The notes under the pieces: model-generated
What the model was told of the DNA's origin: nothing
The model's input: only the letters and a program-made list of their open reading frames with translations
Databases searched by the model: none
In this document: one piece after another, positions 19,011 to 26,649 of the stretch
How the letters are laid out: every line of letters begins with the position of its first letter
How positions within the stretch are numbered: position 1 is the stretch's first letter
Assembly (NCBI GenBank): GCA_019359175.1
Contig: JAHHHU010000003.1
Span: 1 to 64,000 of the forward strand
DNA length: 64,000 nt
Direction of reading: 5' to 3'
Origin: Phormidium tanganyikae FI6-MK23
GTDB lineage: Bacteria; Cyanobacteriota; Cyanobacteriia; Leptolyngbyales; Leptolyngbyaceae
Position numbers and translations under genes: made by a program

Positions 19011-19289
19011 ATGTCAGATGGTGGATCTCAAGCACAAGCGCCTCTTTCGGAACGCGAATTGCAGGTTATTGAACTAGTAGCCTCTGGCTTAACAAACCAG
19101 GACATCGCGGAAAAGCTCGAAATCAGCAAGCGCACCGTCGATAATCACATCAGCAATATCCTGACGAAAACCGAAACCGAAAACCGCGTCGCCCTTGTAA
19201 GATGGGCATTACAGTGGGGCAAAGTTTGCCTCGACGAGGTGAATTGCTGTACGCTGCCTCCGTACAATTCCAACGGAAAATCCCTGTGA
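19011..19289 (+). CDS. pedR: LuxR-type redox regulator PedR (Ycf29-like helix-turn-helix)
   Basis: Small DNA-binding regulator that senses photosynthetic electron transport through the thioredoxin system. The 92 residues are almost entirely a GerE/LuxR helix-turn-helix: PLSERELQVIELVASGLTNQ, then IAEKLEISKRTVDNHISNI, followed by VALVRWALQWGKVCLDEVNCC. The cysteines of CLDEVNCC correspond to the redox-active cysteine region reported for PedR. There is no receiver domain. ATG 19011 is used because AGGGA lies 8 bases upstream and residues before it are not family-like. It overlaps the next gene by four bases (GTGA). Confidence 0.82.
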   Translation: MSDGGSQAQAPLSERELQVIELVASGLTNQDIAEKLEISKRTVDNHISNILTKTETENRVALVRWALQWGKVCLDEVNCCTLPPYNSNGKSL

Positions 19290-19555
19290 GTTATTCAGTC
19301 CAAAATTCAACGCTACCGCTGGCAGTCTATCGCGAAGTTGCCGCGCATCTTACTCAGGTTGAAGGCGTTCAAACTCGTTTAACGCCTCAGACTTCACAGC
19401 CGTTTGAATACACACTGAGCCAGGTTGGAAGCTTGGAAATCCAATTTTCTGATCCCAATAACACACAAGCGCAGGCTCAAGTTGAGAAAATTTTGGCTTA
19501 CTATGGCGATCGCTTTGGCAAATGGACGATTCTATCCAGTCTCGAAACCCGATAA
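19286..19555 (+). CDS. Small conserved protein coupled to pedR
   Basis: Starts at GTG 19286, overlapping the pedR stop as GTGA, so it is translationally coupled. The 89-residue product begins MSYSVQNSTLPLAVYREVAA and contains VEGVQTRLTPQT, QVGSLEIQFSD and KILAYYGDRFGKWTILS. It looks like a small soluble alpha/beta protein. No function is recognised. Placement between pedR and a phytol-kinase-like gene hints at photosynthesis-related regulation, which is inference only. Confidence 0.75.
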   Translation: MSYSVQNSTLPLAVYREVAAHLTQVEGVQTRLTPQTSQPFEYTLSQVGSLEIQFSDPNNTQAQAQVEKILAYYGDRFGKWTILSSLETR

Positions 19556-19585
19556 AGTAAAGACATCGGGTTAGATGGAAAACTT

Positions 19586-20275
19586 GTGATTTCTAGCTGG
19601 ACTCATTCTCTGTTGGGACAAATCGCGATCGTCCTTCTCTGGTTGTCGATCGTGGGCTTGTGCGCTGAAATTGTTAACCGCTCCACTCCAGACGGCAGCG
19701 AACTCGTTCGGAAAGTCGTCCACATCGGCACAGGAAACGTAATTCTGATCGCCTGGTGGCTGAATACTCCCCTGTGGCTGGGAGTCTCTGCCTCGATTCT
19801 ATTTAGCGCGATCGCACTGATTTCCTACTACGTTCCCATCCTGCCCAACATCAACAGCATCGGACGAAAAAGCTTCGGAACCTTCTTCTATGCGGTAAGT
19901 ATCGGCGTTTTAGTCGCTTGGTTCTGGACAATTCAACGTCCTGAATTTGCAGCGCTCGGGATTCTCGTGATGACATGGGGCGATGGATTTGCTGCACTGA
20001 TCGGACAGCGATTTGGAAAGCACCCTTACCGACTCTGGGACATGAAGAAAAGCTGGGAAGGCTCTGCTGCGATGGCGGTGATTAGCTGCCTCGTTTGTGC
20101 GCTGATTCTGCTTGCTACGATTGGAAATATCTGGCAAATTTGGCTCATCTCTTTGATTGTGGGATTGAGTGCTGCAACACTAGAAGCGTTTTCAAAATTT
20201 GGCATCGATAACCTAACAGTGCCGATTTTGAGCGCTGTGATCGCGTTTCTCCTAACTCGAAGTTTAATCAGTTGA
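19586..20275 (+). CDS. Phytol/dolichol-type kinase (VTE5/VTE6 family), integral membrane
   Basis: Membrane CTP-dependent lipid kinase family, which phosphorylates phytol or phytyl phosphate for tocopherol, phylloquinone and chlorophyll salvage. GTG 19586 gives 229 residues with about six transmembrane segments. Family marks are SELVRKVVHIGTGNVILIAW near the start, VMTWGDGFAALIGQRFGK (the WGD of the nucleotide site) and KSWEGSAAMAV. It follows the pedR pair by 30 bases in the same direction, so it may be co-transcribed. The exact lipid substrate cannot be told from sequence. Confidence 0.85.
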   Translation: MISSWTHSLLGQIAIVLLWLSIVGLCAEIVNRSTPDGSELVRKVVHIGTGNVILIAWWLNTPLWLGVSASILFSAIALISYYVPILPNINSIGRKSFGTFFYAVSIGVLVAWFWTIQRPEFAALGILVMTWGDGFAALIGQRFGKHPYRLWDMKKSWEGSAAMAVISCLVCALILLATIGNIWQIWLISLIVGLSAATLEAFSKFGIDNLTVPILSAVIAFLLTRSLIS

Positions 20276-20433
20276 AACTCTATCGAATGGCGGAAGTTTT
20301 CCATTCGTTTCCGTCGATCGGCTAATTTGTGATTGAATTTAGGCGGGGAAACAAATTGAAATCTAAGTGAGTCGCTGTTTCAAGACCTGTAACCATCCGC
20401 CCATTGCTAAGGGTGTCTATATAAGCTGAATCT

Positions 20434-21033
20434 ATGACCTCGATCGTGCAGCCAACCGCTCCTTCCAACTGGGAAGACCATCACCTCTCCGCTCAACCGA
20501 ATCCCGACCAGTTAGACAACATCAAAGCTCAACTGGATCTGATTCTGCTGGCACTCGAAGCGATCGCCAATCTCTCCTCGGAAGCCATGCTCCAAGCAGC
20601 AACCGAACTCAATCTCGAATCGATGATCAGCGATCGTGTGTCACTCTGGCGGCTCCGTCAATCGAGTCCCCTGCGGAAAGGGCAAGGCGGACGCAAAAAG
20701 CTCGATGTCGATGAAGCACGGGCACTCACCCTCATCATTTGCCACTTGGCAAAACAGCAAAACGAACTCGTTCGCCGCGCCGTTGCGCTACTCGAACAAC
20801 TCACCGAACAAAACCGCGAACCCCATCAAGCTGCGCTCTTAGGCAACTATTTGGACGCTTTCCACAACACCTATCAAGAGCGAATGGAACAAGACGAAAC
20901 GGTTTCGACCGATGCCCTCACGAATCTTGCTCTGAAATTACTGATCGATTTGCTGTTTTATGGCAGTCCACAAGGCGTTCGGCGGCTTTGGCTGACCTTA
21001 CTCGATCGCTCACTGCCCGCATCCCCGAACTGA
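20434..21033 (+). CDS. DUF3038 protein of cyanobacteria
   Basis: The 199-residue soluble helical protein contains the DUF3038 core: QLDLILLALEAIANLSSEAM, then RVSLWRLRQSSPLRKGQGGR, a long helical region and a C-terminal LLFYGSPQGVRRLWLTLLDR. The family is restricted to cyanobacteria and its function is unknown. It is followed 20 bases later by a DUF4335 gene, the usual partner, so the two likely act together. Confidence 0.85.
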   Translation: MTSIVQPTAPSNWEDHHLSAQPNPDQLDNIKAQLDLILLALEAIANLSSEAMLQAATELNLESMISDRVSLWRLRQSSPLRKGQGGRKKLDVDEARALTLIICHLAKQQNELVRRAVALLEQLTEQNREPHQAALLGNYLDAFHNTYQERMEQDETVSTDALTNLALKLLIDLLFYGSPQGVRRLWLTLLDRSLPASPN

Positions 21034-21053
21034 CGCGCTCAACCTTTGAACCC

Positions 21054-22394
21054 ATGTCCTCACCTAACTCTGTGATCCGCCGTTACACCCCACCCACCTG
21101 CACATTAGAGATCGCCGCGAAAGACTCGTCGCTTTCCCGCTGGATGGGGCAATCCGTCCTCAAACATCTCCGCTTCAAACTCAGCTTTGACGATCCACGA
21201 GTCAGCGAAGATCAGTGGATTACCGTCCGAGGCGATCGCGCTCAACTCCAAGCCCTCAGTGATGCGGTCAGCCACTATGTCCAGAATTTTCTCAGTCAGT
21301 CTAGCCGCTTCGCCAATCATTCCTCTGCCACTGTTGCAGAACCGATCACCGATGTCATCACTCAATCCGAGCAAAATCCCGCCGGAGTTCATTTGCAACC
21401 CAAGGGGCTGATCTCGCACGAACTTCACCTCGGGACACTTGCCAGCGATTCTTCTGGCACAACTCTACAACTGAGCGCCGTTCAACTCGCAGATTTAGCC
21501 GCTGCACTTGATGAATATTCTGCTGATGTCACTGCACTCCCAAGTTTAGAAAAACCTCGTTGGCTTAACGCTACACCCGCTTGGGGAACGATCGCGGCTG
21601 GGTTAATCGCAGCGATCGGTATCGGCGTTCCTCTCACCTTAAAAATCTTCGAGCCATCCGCTCCCACTCAAACCGCCACTAGTCAAGGAGCCAGCAGCAA
21701 CGATCAGCGCCTCCCAGTGCAACCGTTAAATACGCCCGCACCAAATACGATCGCAACTCTTCCGACCACTCCGCCCCCGCTCATTTCTCTTCCCCGTGGG
21801 ACAACCACCCCTCCCACGGGAGCGACTTCCACCACCCCCACTCAACCCGCCTCAGCGCCCCAACTCAAAGTTTCTCAGGAAGCTCCTGTCGCTGCCCCTG
21901 CGCCTCAGCTTGAGATTCCAGTGCGAGATGTTCCCGTCGCTGCGATTCCTGACCAAACGGAAGCGCCCACTACAGCCCCAAATGCAGCAACTCGATCAAC
22001 AAACCCAACTGCTGATCCTGTTCCACCTCCAAGGGGTGATGACAAAATTGCAAGCCGTAGCGCTTCACCCGCTGCCGCCAGTCTTCAAGCTCCTCGTCCT
22101 GTAGCATCCGGTACGACGATCCCACAAATCGATGAAGTCAAATCGTACTTTCAGCGCAACTGGAAACCCCCGCAAGGCATGACTGGAGACATCGAATACC
22201 GCCTGATTCTTGCTCCTGATGGCTCGATCGCTAGAATTGAACCCATGAATGAAGCGGCTGGTCGGTTTCTTGGTCCCGAATTTCCGCTAATTGGCGATAA
22301 GTTTGTCTCTCCAGTCAAAGGTGGCGGATCACCCACGATTCGATTGCTCCTGACTCCGAAGGGTGCAGTTCAAACCTTTCTGGAATTTCAATAG
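21054..22394 (+). CDS. DUF4335 protein with transmembrane anchor and Pro-rich linker
   Basis: From ATG 21054 (MSSPNSVIRRYTPPTCTLEI) it is 446 residues. The N-terminal ~165 residues are the DUF4335 domain (SRWMGQSVLKHLRFKLSFDD, and GDRAQLQALSDAVSHYVQ). One transmembrane helix near 185 follows (TIAAGLIAAIGIGVPL), then about 160 residues rich in Pro, Ala and Thr. The C-terminal domain (VKSYFQRNWKPPQGMTGDIE ... YRLILAPDGSIARIEPMNEA) resembles a TonB C-terminal fold by eye. Function unknown. The open frame extends upstream to 20739 inside the DUF3038 gene, but those residues are not coding-like. Confidence 0.82.
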   Translation: MSSPNSVIRRYTPPTCTLEIAAKDSSLSRWMGQSVLKHLRFKLSFDDPRVSEDQWITVRGDRAQLQALSDAVSHYVQNFLSQSSRFANHSSATVAEPITDVITQSEQNPAGVHLQPKGLISHELHLGTLASDSSGTTLQLSAVQLADLAAALDEYSADVTALPSLEKPRWLNATPAWGTIAAGLIAAIGIGVPLTLKIFEPSAPTQTATSQGASSNDQRLPVQPLNTPAPNTIATLPTTPPPLISLPRGTTTPPTGATSTTPTQPASAPQLKVSQEAPVAAPAPQLEIPVRDVPVAAIPDQTEAPTTAPNAATRSTNPTADPVPPPRGDDKIASRSASPAAASLQAPRPVASGTTIPQIDEVKSYFQRNWKPPQGMTGDIEYRLILAPDGSIARIEPMNEAAGRFLGPEFPLIGDKFVSPVKGGGSPTIRLLLTPKGAVQTFLEFQ

Positions 22395-22431
22395 AAAAAG
22401 GAGTGATCGCATAACACGATCACTCCTTTTT
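22395..22431. terminator. Bidirectional terminator between convergent genes
   Basis: A 15-bp stem (22395-22409 with 22417-22431) encloses a 7-base loop. It is AAAAAGG on one side and CCTTTTT on the other, so it can terminate both the DUF4335 gene and the kinase gene. Confidence 0.9.
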
Positions 22432-22446
22432 CCCCTGTTCAGCGCT

Positions 22447-24300
22447 TTAGTAAATCTCGAATCCCAGAGCAAAGCCTTGTTTTTGTTTCGAGGAGACTTC
22501 GATCGTATACTCTCCATCCATTGGCAATCGCGATTGCCAGTTCTGCGACTCTGCCGAACTTCCTCCAATTCGCTGTCCCGTCGGAGCTAGCACCACGATT
22601 GAAACATCTCCTTTAAGTGCCCGAACCGCCATAATCTGACGAGCGCCTGCCTTGAGCAGATATCGCCGTTTCTGTTTGGGTTGAATGTCTCCAGTAACAG
22701 TAGTTTGGCTCTGACCGCGTGGGAACCGAACGTGCTGAACATTCGAGTCTGTGAACTGAGAAATCGGAGTAATTGCCACATCTAGAGAATACGCTCCGGT
22801 TCCAGTCACTTCGATCGTATACTCATCCGTTTTTGGAAGCTGACCTGTCCAACTCCGAGCTTGATGCGACGAACTATCGATCGCCTGCCCACTCTGCTGA
22901 AGCAAATTCATTGACACGCCCGCTCCCTCGATCGTCACAGTCATGATTTGCCCTTGAGCCGCCTCGATCGTATAAGGCTGAAAATTTCGTTCCTGCAAAT
23001 TCCCTTGCACCACTGCCGAGATGTCTCCTGGCGCAAATTCAATTCGGCGTGGCTTACCATTGCTGATTTCTCCAGCATTGCGAAATGGAGCATTCGCTTT
23101 AATTTGCTGAGCGCTAGGCAATGGCTCCGTCATCCGAAATAAGTGCGTTCCAATTCCGGTCGAAACCATTAAGCTTGTTGCGATCGCAGCGGGCACCGTC
23201 CATCGGCTCATCGTTGCCCCCTTTCTCGAAGGATTTCTAGAAAGACTAGATTTTGGTGTGTCCGAAGTTCCACCCTCAGCATTGTTTGTCATAAACAGTT
23301 GCGTCCTAATCGTCGTGGCGGTTCGCTTGAGACTGATATCTCGTGCCGCAGGTGCAATATCTTGTTCAATCGATTGGGGGGGCTGCACCATTGGATTGAG
23401 CAGCGTGCTTTTGACCGATCCTTCCATCAAGGGCTGCAAGTCTGCCCATGCTTCTCGCGCGGACTGATAGCGATCGTTAGGATGCAACGCCAGCATTTTC
23501 TGAAAAACGATCGCTAATCCAGAACTAATCTGCGTATAAGGTTGCCATTGCCATGCCAAAGTCTGACTGTCTAAAAGTGCTTGTGGCTCTCGTCCAGTGA
23601 GCAATACGAGACAAGTCGCACCCAACGCATACAGATCGCTGTGGGGTGAAACATTTCCGGTTTGCAGTTGTTCAGGTGGCGCGTATCCAACCTTACCGAC
23701 GCGAGTAATCGTTGAAATAATGGGCCAATGGCTTGCCGCTTCTTTCACGGCTCCAAAGTCGATCAAAACAGGTAAGCCTTGATTCGTGGTCGGTGTGACT
23801 TCTGCTGGAATCACCACCTCACGAGTCTCTAGCGTTCTTAAAATGATGTTGTCGGGCGAAATATCCCGGTGAACAATATCTCGATCGTGTAAATAAGTCA
23901 GAACAGGCAGCAAATGATTGAGCAGATGAAGAATTTCGGCTTCAGAAAATGCTTGCCCTTGCTGTCTACGCGCCTGCAATAGATTTCGATAAGTTTGACC
24001 CTGCACAAAGTCCTGAACGAGAAATAACCGCTGCTCGCTTTCAAACGCCGCCCAAAATCTTGGAATCTGTGGGTGTTGAATTTGGTAAAGCGTACTCGCC
24101 TCCCGTTGAAACAGCGTTTTCGCTTTCTCCACCAGACCATCATCTTGGTACGGAACAGTGAACTCCTTAATCACGCAAAGTTCGTTAAAGCGTTCCTGGT
24201 CGATCGCGAGGTAAGTCCGCCCAAATCCCCCTTGACCAAGGATTTGCTTGATTAAATATCGCTGCCGTAACAGAGTTCCTAACGTGATAGAAGACACCAT
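22447..24300 (-). CDS. Membrane-anchored Ser/Thr protein kinase with two C-terminal PPC-like domains
   Basis: From ATG 24300 the protein has 617 residues. The cytoplasmic kinase domain spans about 15-290. It has G-loop GQGGFG (22-27), Lys45 in VIKEF, catalytic HRDISPDN (His144-Asn151) and DFGAV (Asp181). The usual HRDxK lysine is Ser148 (HRDIS). A transmembrane helix near 375 is followed by two related beta domains of about 90 residues. The first contains AAQGQIMTVTIEGAGVSMNL and the second GARQIMAVRALKGDVSIVVL. Both end with TIEV after a LP..(D/G)EY turn, and both resemble pre-peptidase C-terminal domains. The tail should face the periplasm or thylakoid lumen as a sensor. It is divergent from the DUF2997 operon. 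Confidence 0.9.
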   Translation of the reverse strand: MVSSITLGTLLRQRYLIKQILGQGGFGRTYLAIDQERFNELCVIKEFTVPYQDDGLVEKAKTLFQREASTLYQIQHPQIPRFWAAFESEQRLFLVQDFVQGQTYRNLLQARRQQGQAFSEAEILHLLNHLLPVLTYLHDRDIVHRDISPDNIILRTLETREVVIPAEVTPTTNQGLPVLIDFGAVKEAASHWPIISTITRVGKVGYAPPEQLQTGNVSPHSDLYALGATCLVLLTGREPQALLDSQTLAWQWQPYTQISSGLAIVFQKMLALHPNDRYQSAREAWADLQPLMEGSVKSTLLNPMVQPPQSIEQDIAPAARDISLKRTATTIRTQLFMTNNAEGGTSDTPKSSLSRNPSRKGATMSRWTVPAAIATSLMVSTGIGTHLFRMTEPLPSAQQIKANAPFRNAGEISNGKPRRIEFAPGDISAVVQGNLQERNFQPYTIEAAQGQIMTVTIEGAGVSMNLLQQSGQAIDSSSHQARSWTGQLPKTDEYTIEVTGTGAYSLDVAITPISQFTDSNVQHVRFPRGQSQTTVTGDIQPKQKRRYLLKAGARQIMAVRALKGDVSIVVLAPTGQRIGGSSAESQNWQSRLPMDGEYTIEVSSKQKQGFALGFEIY

Positions 24301-24816
24301 GATGGGTTGCACAGTTCTAAAAATAGAACAAAAGACTACGTACTGTAGCAATTGTCACTCATGCTTTAAAAATTCTCCCAAGGGGCAAGACCCCTCACCC
24401 TCTTTAAAACTGGATTTAGAGCATGAAAAGCACGCTTTCCTAAGTGCTATTGCTTATAAAAATGAAGCAAATACAATCGAATTCTTTCTCAGTACCCGCA
24501 ATTTCAACTAACGAATCCAGCAGAATAATTGACTCTGTTTGATCGGGATCACTCCATCGGTAGAAGCTTACAAGACTTGAGTAAATACATATTTATATAA
24601 AGCGTTGCAACGAATTTTTATCTTGACTCTGACTTGAAGTTAAGCGAAACTGACAATTAATCAGAAACTACTCCTATTAATTGCGAAGTTCTGTAACGCT
24701 TTAAAGTGAAATAGCTATGTTCTTAAATACAGGCAAATTTCAATCGATCTAATTGAGATTTACCTCTAAAGCGAAATCGCTGTTTTGCTAGATACCTTCT
24801 AACTTGGGCAAAGCGC
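24301..24816. other. Divergent promoter region, kinase versus DUF2997 operon
   Basis: This 516-base A/T-rich gap presumably holds both promoters. A short 5-bp hairpin AGGGG/CCCCT lies near 24379-24393. I see no coding sequence I would defend and no clear operator. Confidence 0.4.
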
Positions 24817-25026
24817 ATGGAAACGTTAGAGTTCATCATTTATCCAGATGGTCGGGTGCAAGAAAAAGTGACCGGAATTGTGGGTGCTTCCTGTGAGGAA
24901 GTGACTGCCGCGATCGAGGCTCAACTGGGTCGAGTCATTACCCAGGAATGCACCTCCGAATACTTTGCCCAGACGGTCAAGCAGTCCGAAACGGTGAAGA
25001 CCCAAGCTACATATAGCGATTGGTAA
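24817..25026 (+). CDS. DUF2997 protein
   Basis: The 69-residue protein starts METLEFIIYPDGRVQEKVTG and continues GASCEEVTAAIEAQLGRVIT, the complete DUF2997 signature. The family is small and common in cyanobacteria and plastid relatives, and its function is unknown. It is the first gene of a three-gene set with ycf35 and a ferredoxin (41-base gap to the next). I infer an iron-sulfur or photosynthesis-related role from the neighbours only. Confidence 0.85.
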   Translation: METLEFIIYPDGRVQEKVTGIVGASCEEVTAAIEAQLGRVITQECTSEYFAQTVKQSETVKTQATYSDW

Positions 25027-25067
25027 TTTTTTTAAACCCCTTGCAATTCGATTCCTAACTATTTGCC

Positions 25068-25454
25068 ATGTCACACTTTAGCCAAATCAAAACTCAAATC
25101 CGTAATCTTACTTCCTTGCAGTCTGCTCTATCTGATATAGGCATGGACTGGAAATCTGGCCCTTGTGAAGTCCGAGGCTATCGCGGTCAGACCCAAACTG
25201 CGGAAGTCGTGATCGAACAAAATAATGGTTACGATGTGGGTTTTGCCTGGAACGGTCACGAGTACGAATTGGTTGCTGACTTGCAATATTGGAACCTCGA
25301 CAATTCGGTCGATCGCTTCTTGAGCAAGGTGACTCAGCGCTATGCATACCACACGATCGTCAACGAGAGCGCTCAGAAAGGTTTCCAAGTTTCCGAGCAG
25401 CAGAAAAATCAAGATGGCTCAATTCGGTTAGTTCTACAGCGCTGGAGTGCGTAA
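25068..25454 (+). CDS. ycf35: Ycf35 / DUF1257 protein
   Basis: The 128-residue protein carries the Ycf35 signatures: MSHFSQIKTQIRNLTSLQSA, then ALSDIGMDWKSGPCEVRGYR, DVGFAWNGHEYELVADLQYW and RFLSKVTQRYAYHTIVNE. The family is encoded in red-lineage plastids and cyanobacteria. The function is not established. Its TAA shares one base with the ATG of the downstream ferredoxin (TAATG), which indicates tight coupling. The same ycf35-ferredoxin pairing is known in other cyanobacteria. Confidence 0.9.
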   Translation: MSHFSQIKTQIRNLTSLQSALSDIGMDWKSGPCEVRGYRGQTQTAEVVIEQNNGYDVGFAWNGHEYELVADLQYWNLDNSVDRFLSKVTQRYAYHTIVNESAQKGFQVSEQQKNQDGSIRLVLQRWSA

Positions 25455-25927
25455 TGGCTGACTCCTTCCAACCGTCCGAAGGCGATCATTCCTCCTCTGA
25501 ATTTGCTCCCGAACGGTCTGGTTTGGAGCCTGAGTTAGGTGGGTTCCTGCGCGAGACTGAAGGGCGATCGGGTCTTGAACCTGAGTTGGGAGGAGTTTTT
25601 CGACAGCGTGGTGTCTACGTCGATGAGATTACTTGCATTGGCTGTAAGCACTGCGCTCATGTTGCGAGAAATACGTTTTACATCGAACCAGATTACGGTC
25701 GATCGCGAGTGATTCGGCAGGATGGAGATTCTGAGGAATTAATTCAAGAAGCGATCGAAACTTGTCCGGTTGATTGTATTCATTGGGTGAATTACGCTGA
25801 GTTGAAGCAATTAGAGGAAGAGCGGAAATATCAAGTGATTCCAGTTGCTGGATTTCCAGTTGATCACGCCATGATTACTGTGAATCGACGCAAACAGGAA
25901 TCCAAGGCGAAACGTAAGCAGAGCTAA
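25454..25927 (+). CDS. 4Fe-4S ferredoxin with duplicated N-terminal decapeptide
   Basis: Start ATG 25454 overlaps the ycf35 stop. The 157-residue protein has one 4Fe-4S site: Cys61, Cys64 and Cys67 in CIGCKHC, and Cys104 in ETCPVDC. Cys108 is extra. Residues 1-55 form an acidic extension containing RSGLEPELGG twice (21-30 and 38-47). The C-terminal ~45 residues are basic (NRRKQESKAKRKQS). It resembles the single-cluster ferredoxin encoded beside ycf35 in other cyanobacteria. The electron partner is unknown. Confidence 0.88.
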   Translation: MADSFQPSEGDHSSSEFAPERSGLEPELGGFLRETEGRSGLEPELGGVFRQRGVYVDEITCIGCKHCAHVARNTFYIEPDYGRSRVIRQDGDSEELIQEAIETCPVDCIHWVNYAELKQLEEERKYQVIPVAGFPVDHAMITVNRRKQESKAKRKQS

Positions 25928-25939
25928 ACTCAGTAAATT

Positions 25940-25970
25940 GAAAGCTCCAAGCAGTTGCCTGGAGCTTTTC
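25940..25970. terminator. Terminator after the ferredoxin gene
   Basis: Stem GAAAGCTCCA (25940-25949) pairs with TGGAGCTTT (25960-25968) around a 10-base loop, followed by TTC. It is A-rich on one side and T-rich on the other, so it can serve both convergent genes. Confidence 0.8.
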
Positions 25971-25972
25971 AC

Positions 25973-26557
25973 TTATTCTTCGGTTGGGCTGAATTGCGTT
26001 GTTTCCGCTAATTCATCCGCTTGCTCAGTGCTGCCTTGTACCGCAAAAGGTAAATGCGCCCCAAGCAACCCTCGCTTAATCCGTTCAGGAGTCTCTTCAA
26101 ATACAACGAAAAGCGGGTAGATTTTATCGGCTCCGTCGTTCAGAATGTGTTGATACCGGGATGGCATCACCCACTCATAGTCCTTACCCACTGTGAGTTG
26201 TGTCCGCCGCCACCGACCCAGCAAATCAGAGAAATCCTCATCAGGTCGGTGAATAAACACAAAAATCTCTTTACCTGTTTTGATCTTCCACTCTGGATCA
26301 CACATCAAAATTGCCAATTCACAAGGAAGAAGCTGAGGTTCCACGATCGTAATGTTAGTCGCGTTGCTTGTCGGGGCTGAATGGCGAATTCGCACGATCG
26401 GTAATGGGATCGTGATGACGCTTTCCTTAGCACGCCGCATACTCGGAATCATTTCCAGGTAAACTCGATGGCACTTCAGAAGTTCGATCGCTTCGATCGA
26501 ATGGCTATACGTCGCGAGTAATTCCTCGTACTGAATTTTTTGAGCAGATATTTCCAT
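25973..26557 (-). CDS. Protein of unknown function downstream of pilC
   Basis: From ATG 26557 (MEISAQKIQYEELLATYSHS) the protein has 194 residues; an in-frame TTG 26569 is also possible. It has a helical start, then beta-rich regions such as TNITIVEPQLLPCELAILMC and GKEIFVFIHRPDEDFSDLLG, and an acidic tail. No signal peptide or membrane segment is seen. The family is not recognised. It is 92 bases downstream of pilC on the same strand and could be the last gene of the pil operon. Confidence 0.65.
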   Translation of the reverse strand: MEISAQKIQYEELLATYSHSIEAIELLKCHRVYLEMIPSMRRAKESVITIPLPIVRIRHSAPTSNATNITIVEPQLLPCELAILMCDPEWKIKTGKEIFVFIHRPDEDFSDLLGRWRRTQLTVGKDYEWVMPSRYQHILNDGADKIYPLFVVFEETPERIKRGLLGAHLPFAVQGSTEQADELAETTQFSPTEE

Positions 26558-26649
26558 AGCATCGACCAAACGGTAAAGGTCAGATGCGAGAGAGCAAAAG
26601 CTTCGTACATCTGACCCACATCAACAAAAACACTTGCTCGATCAACGAC

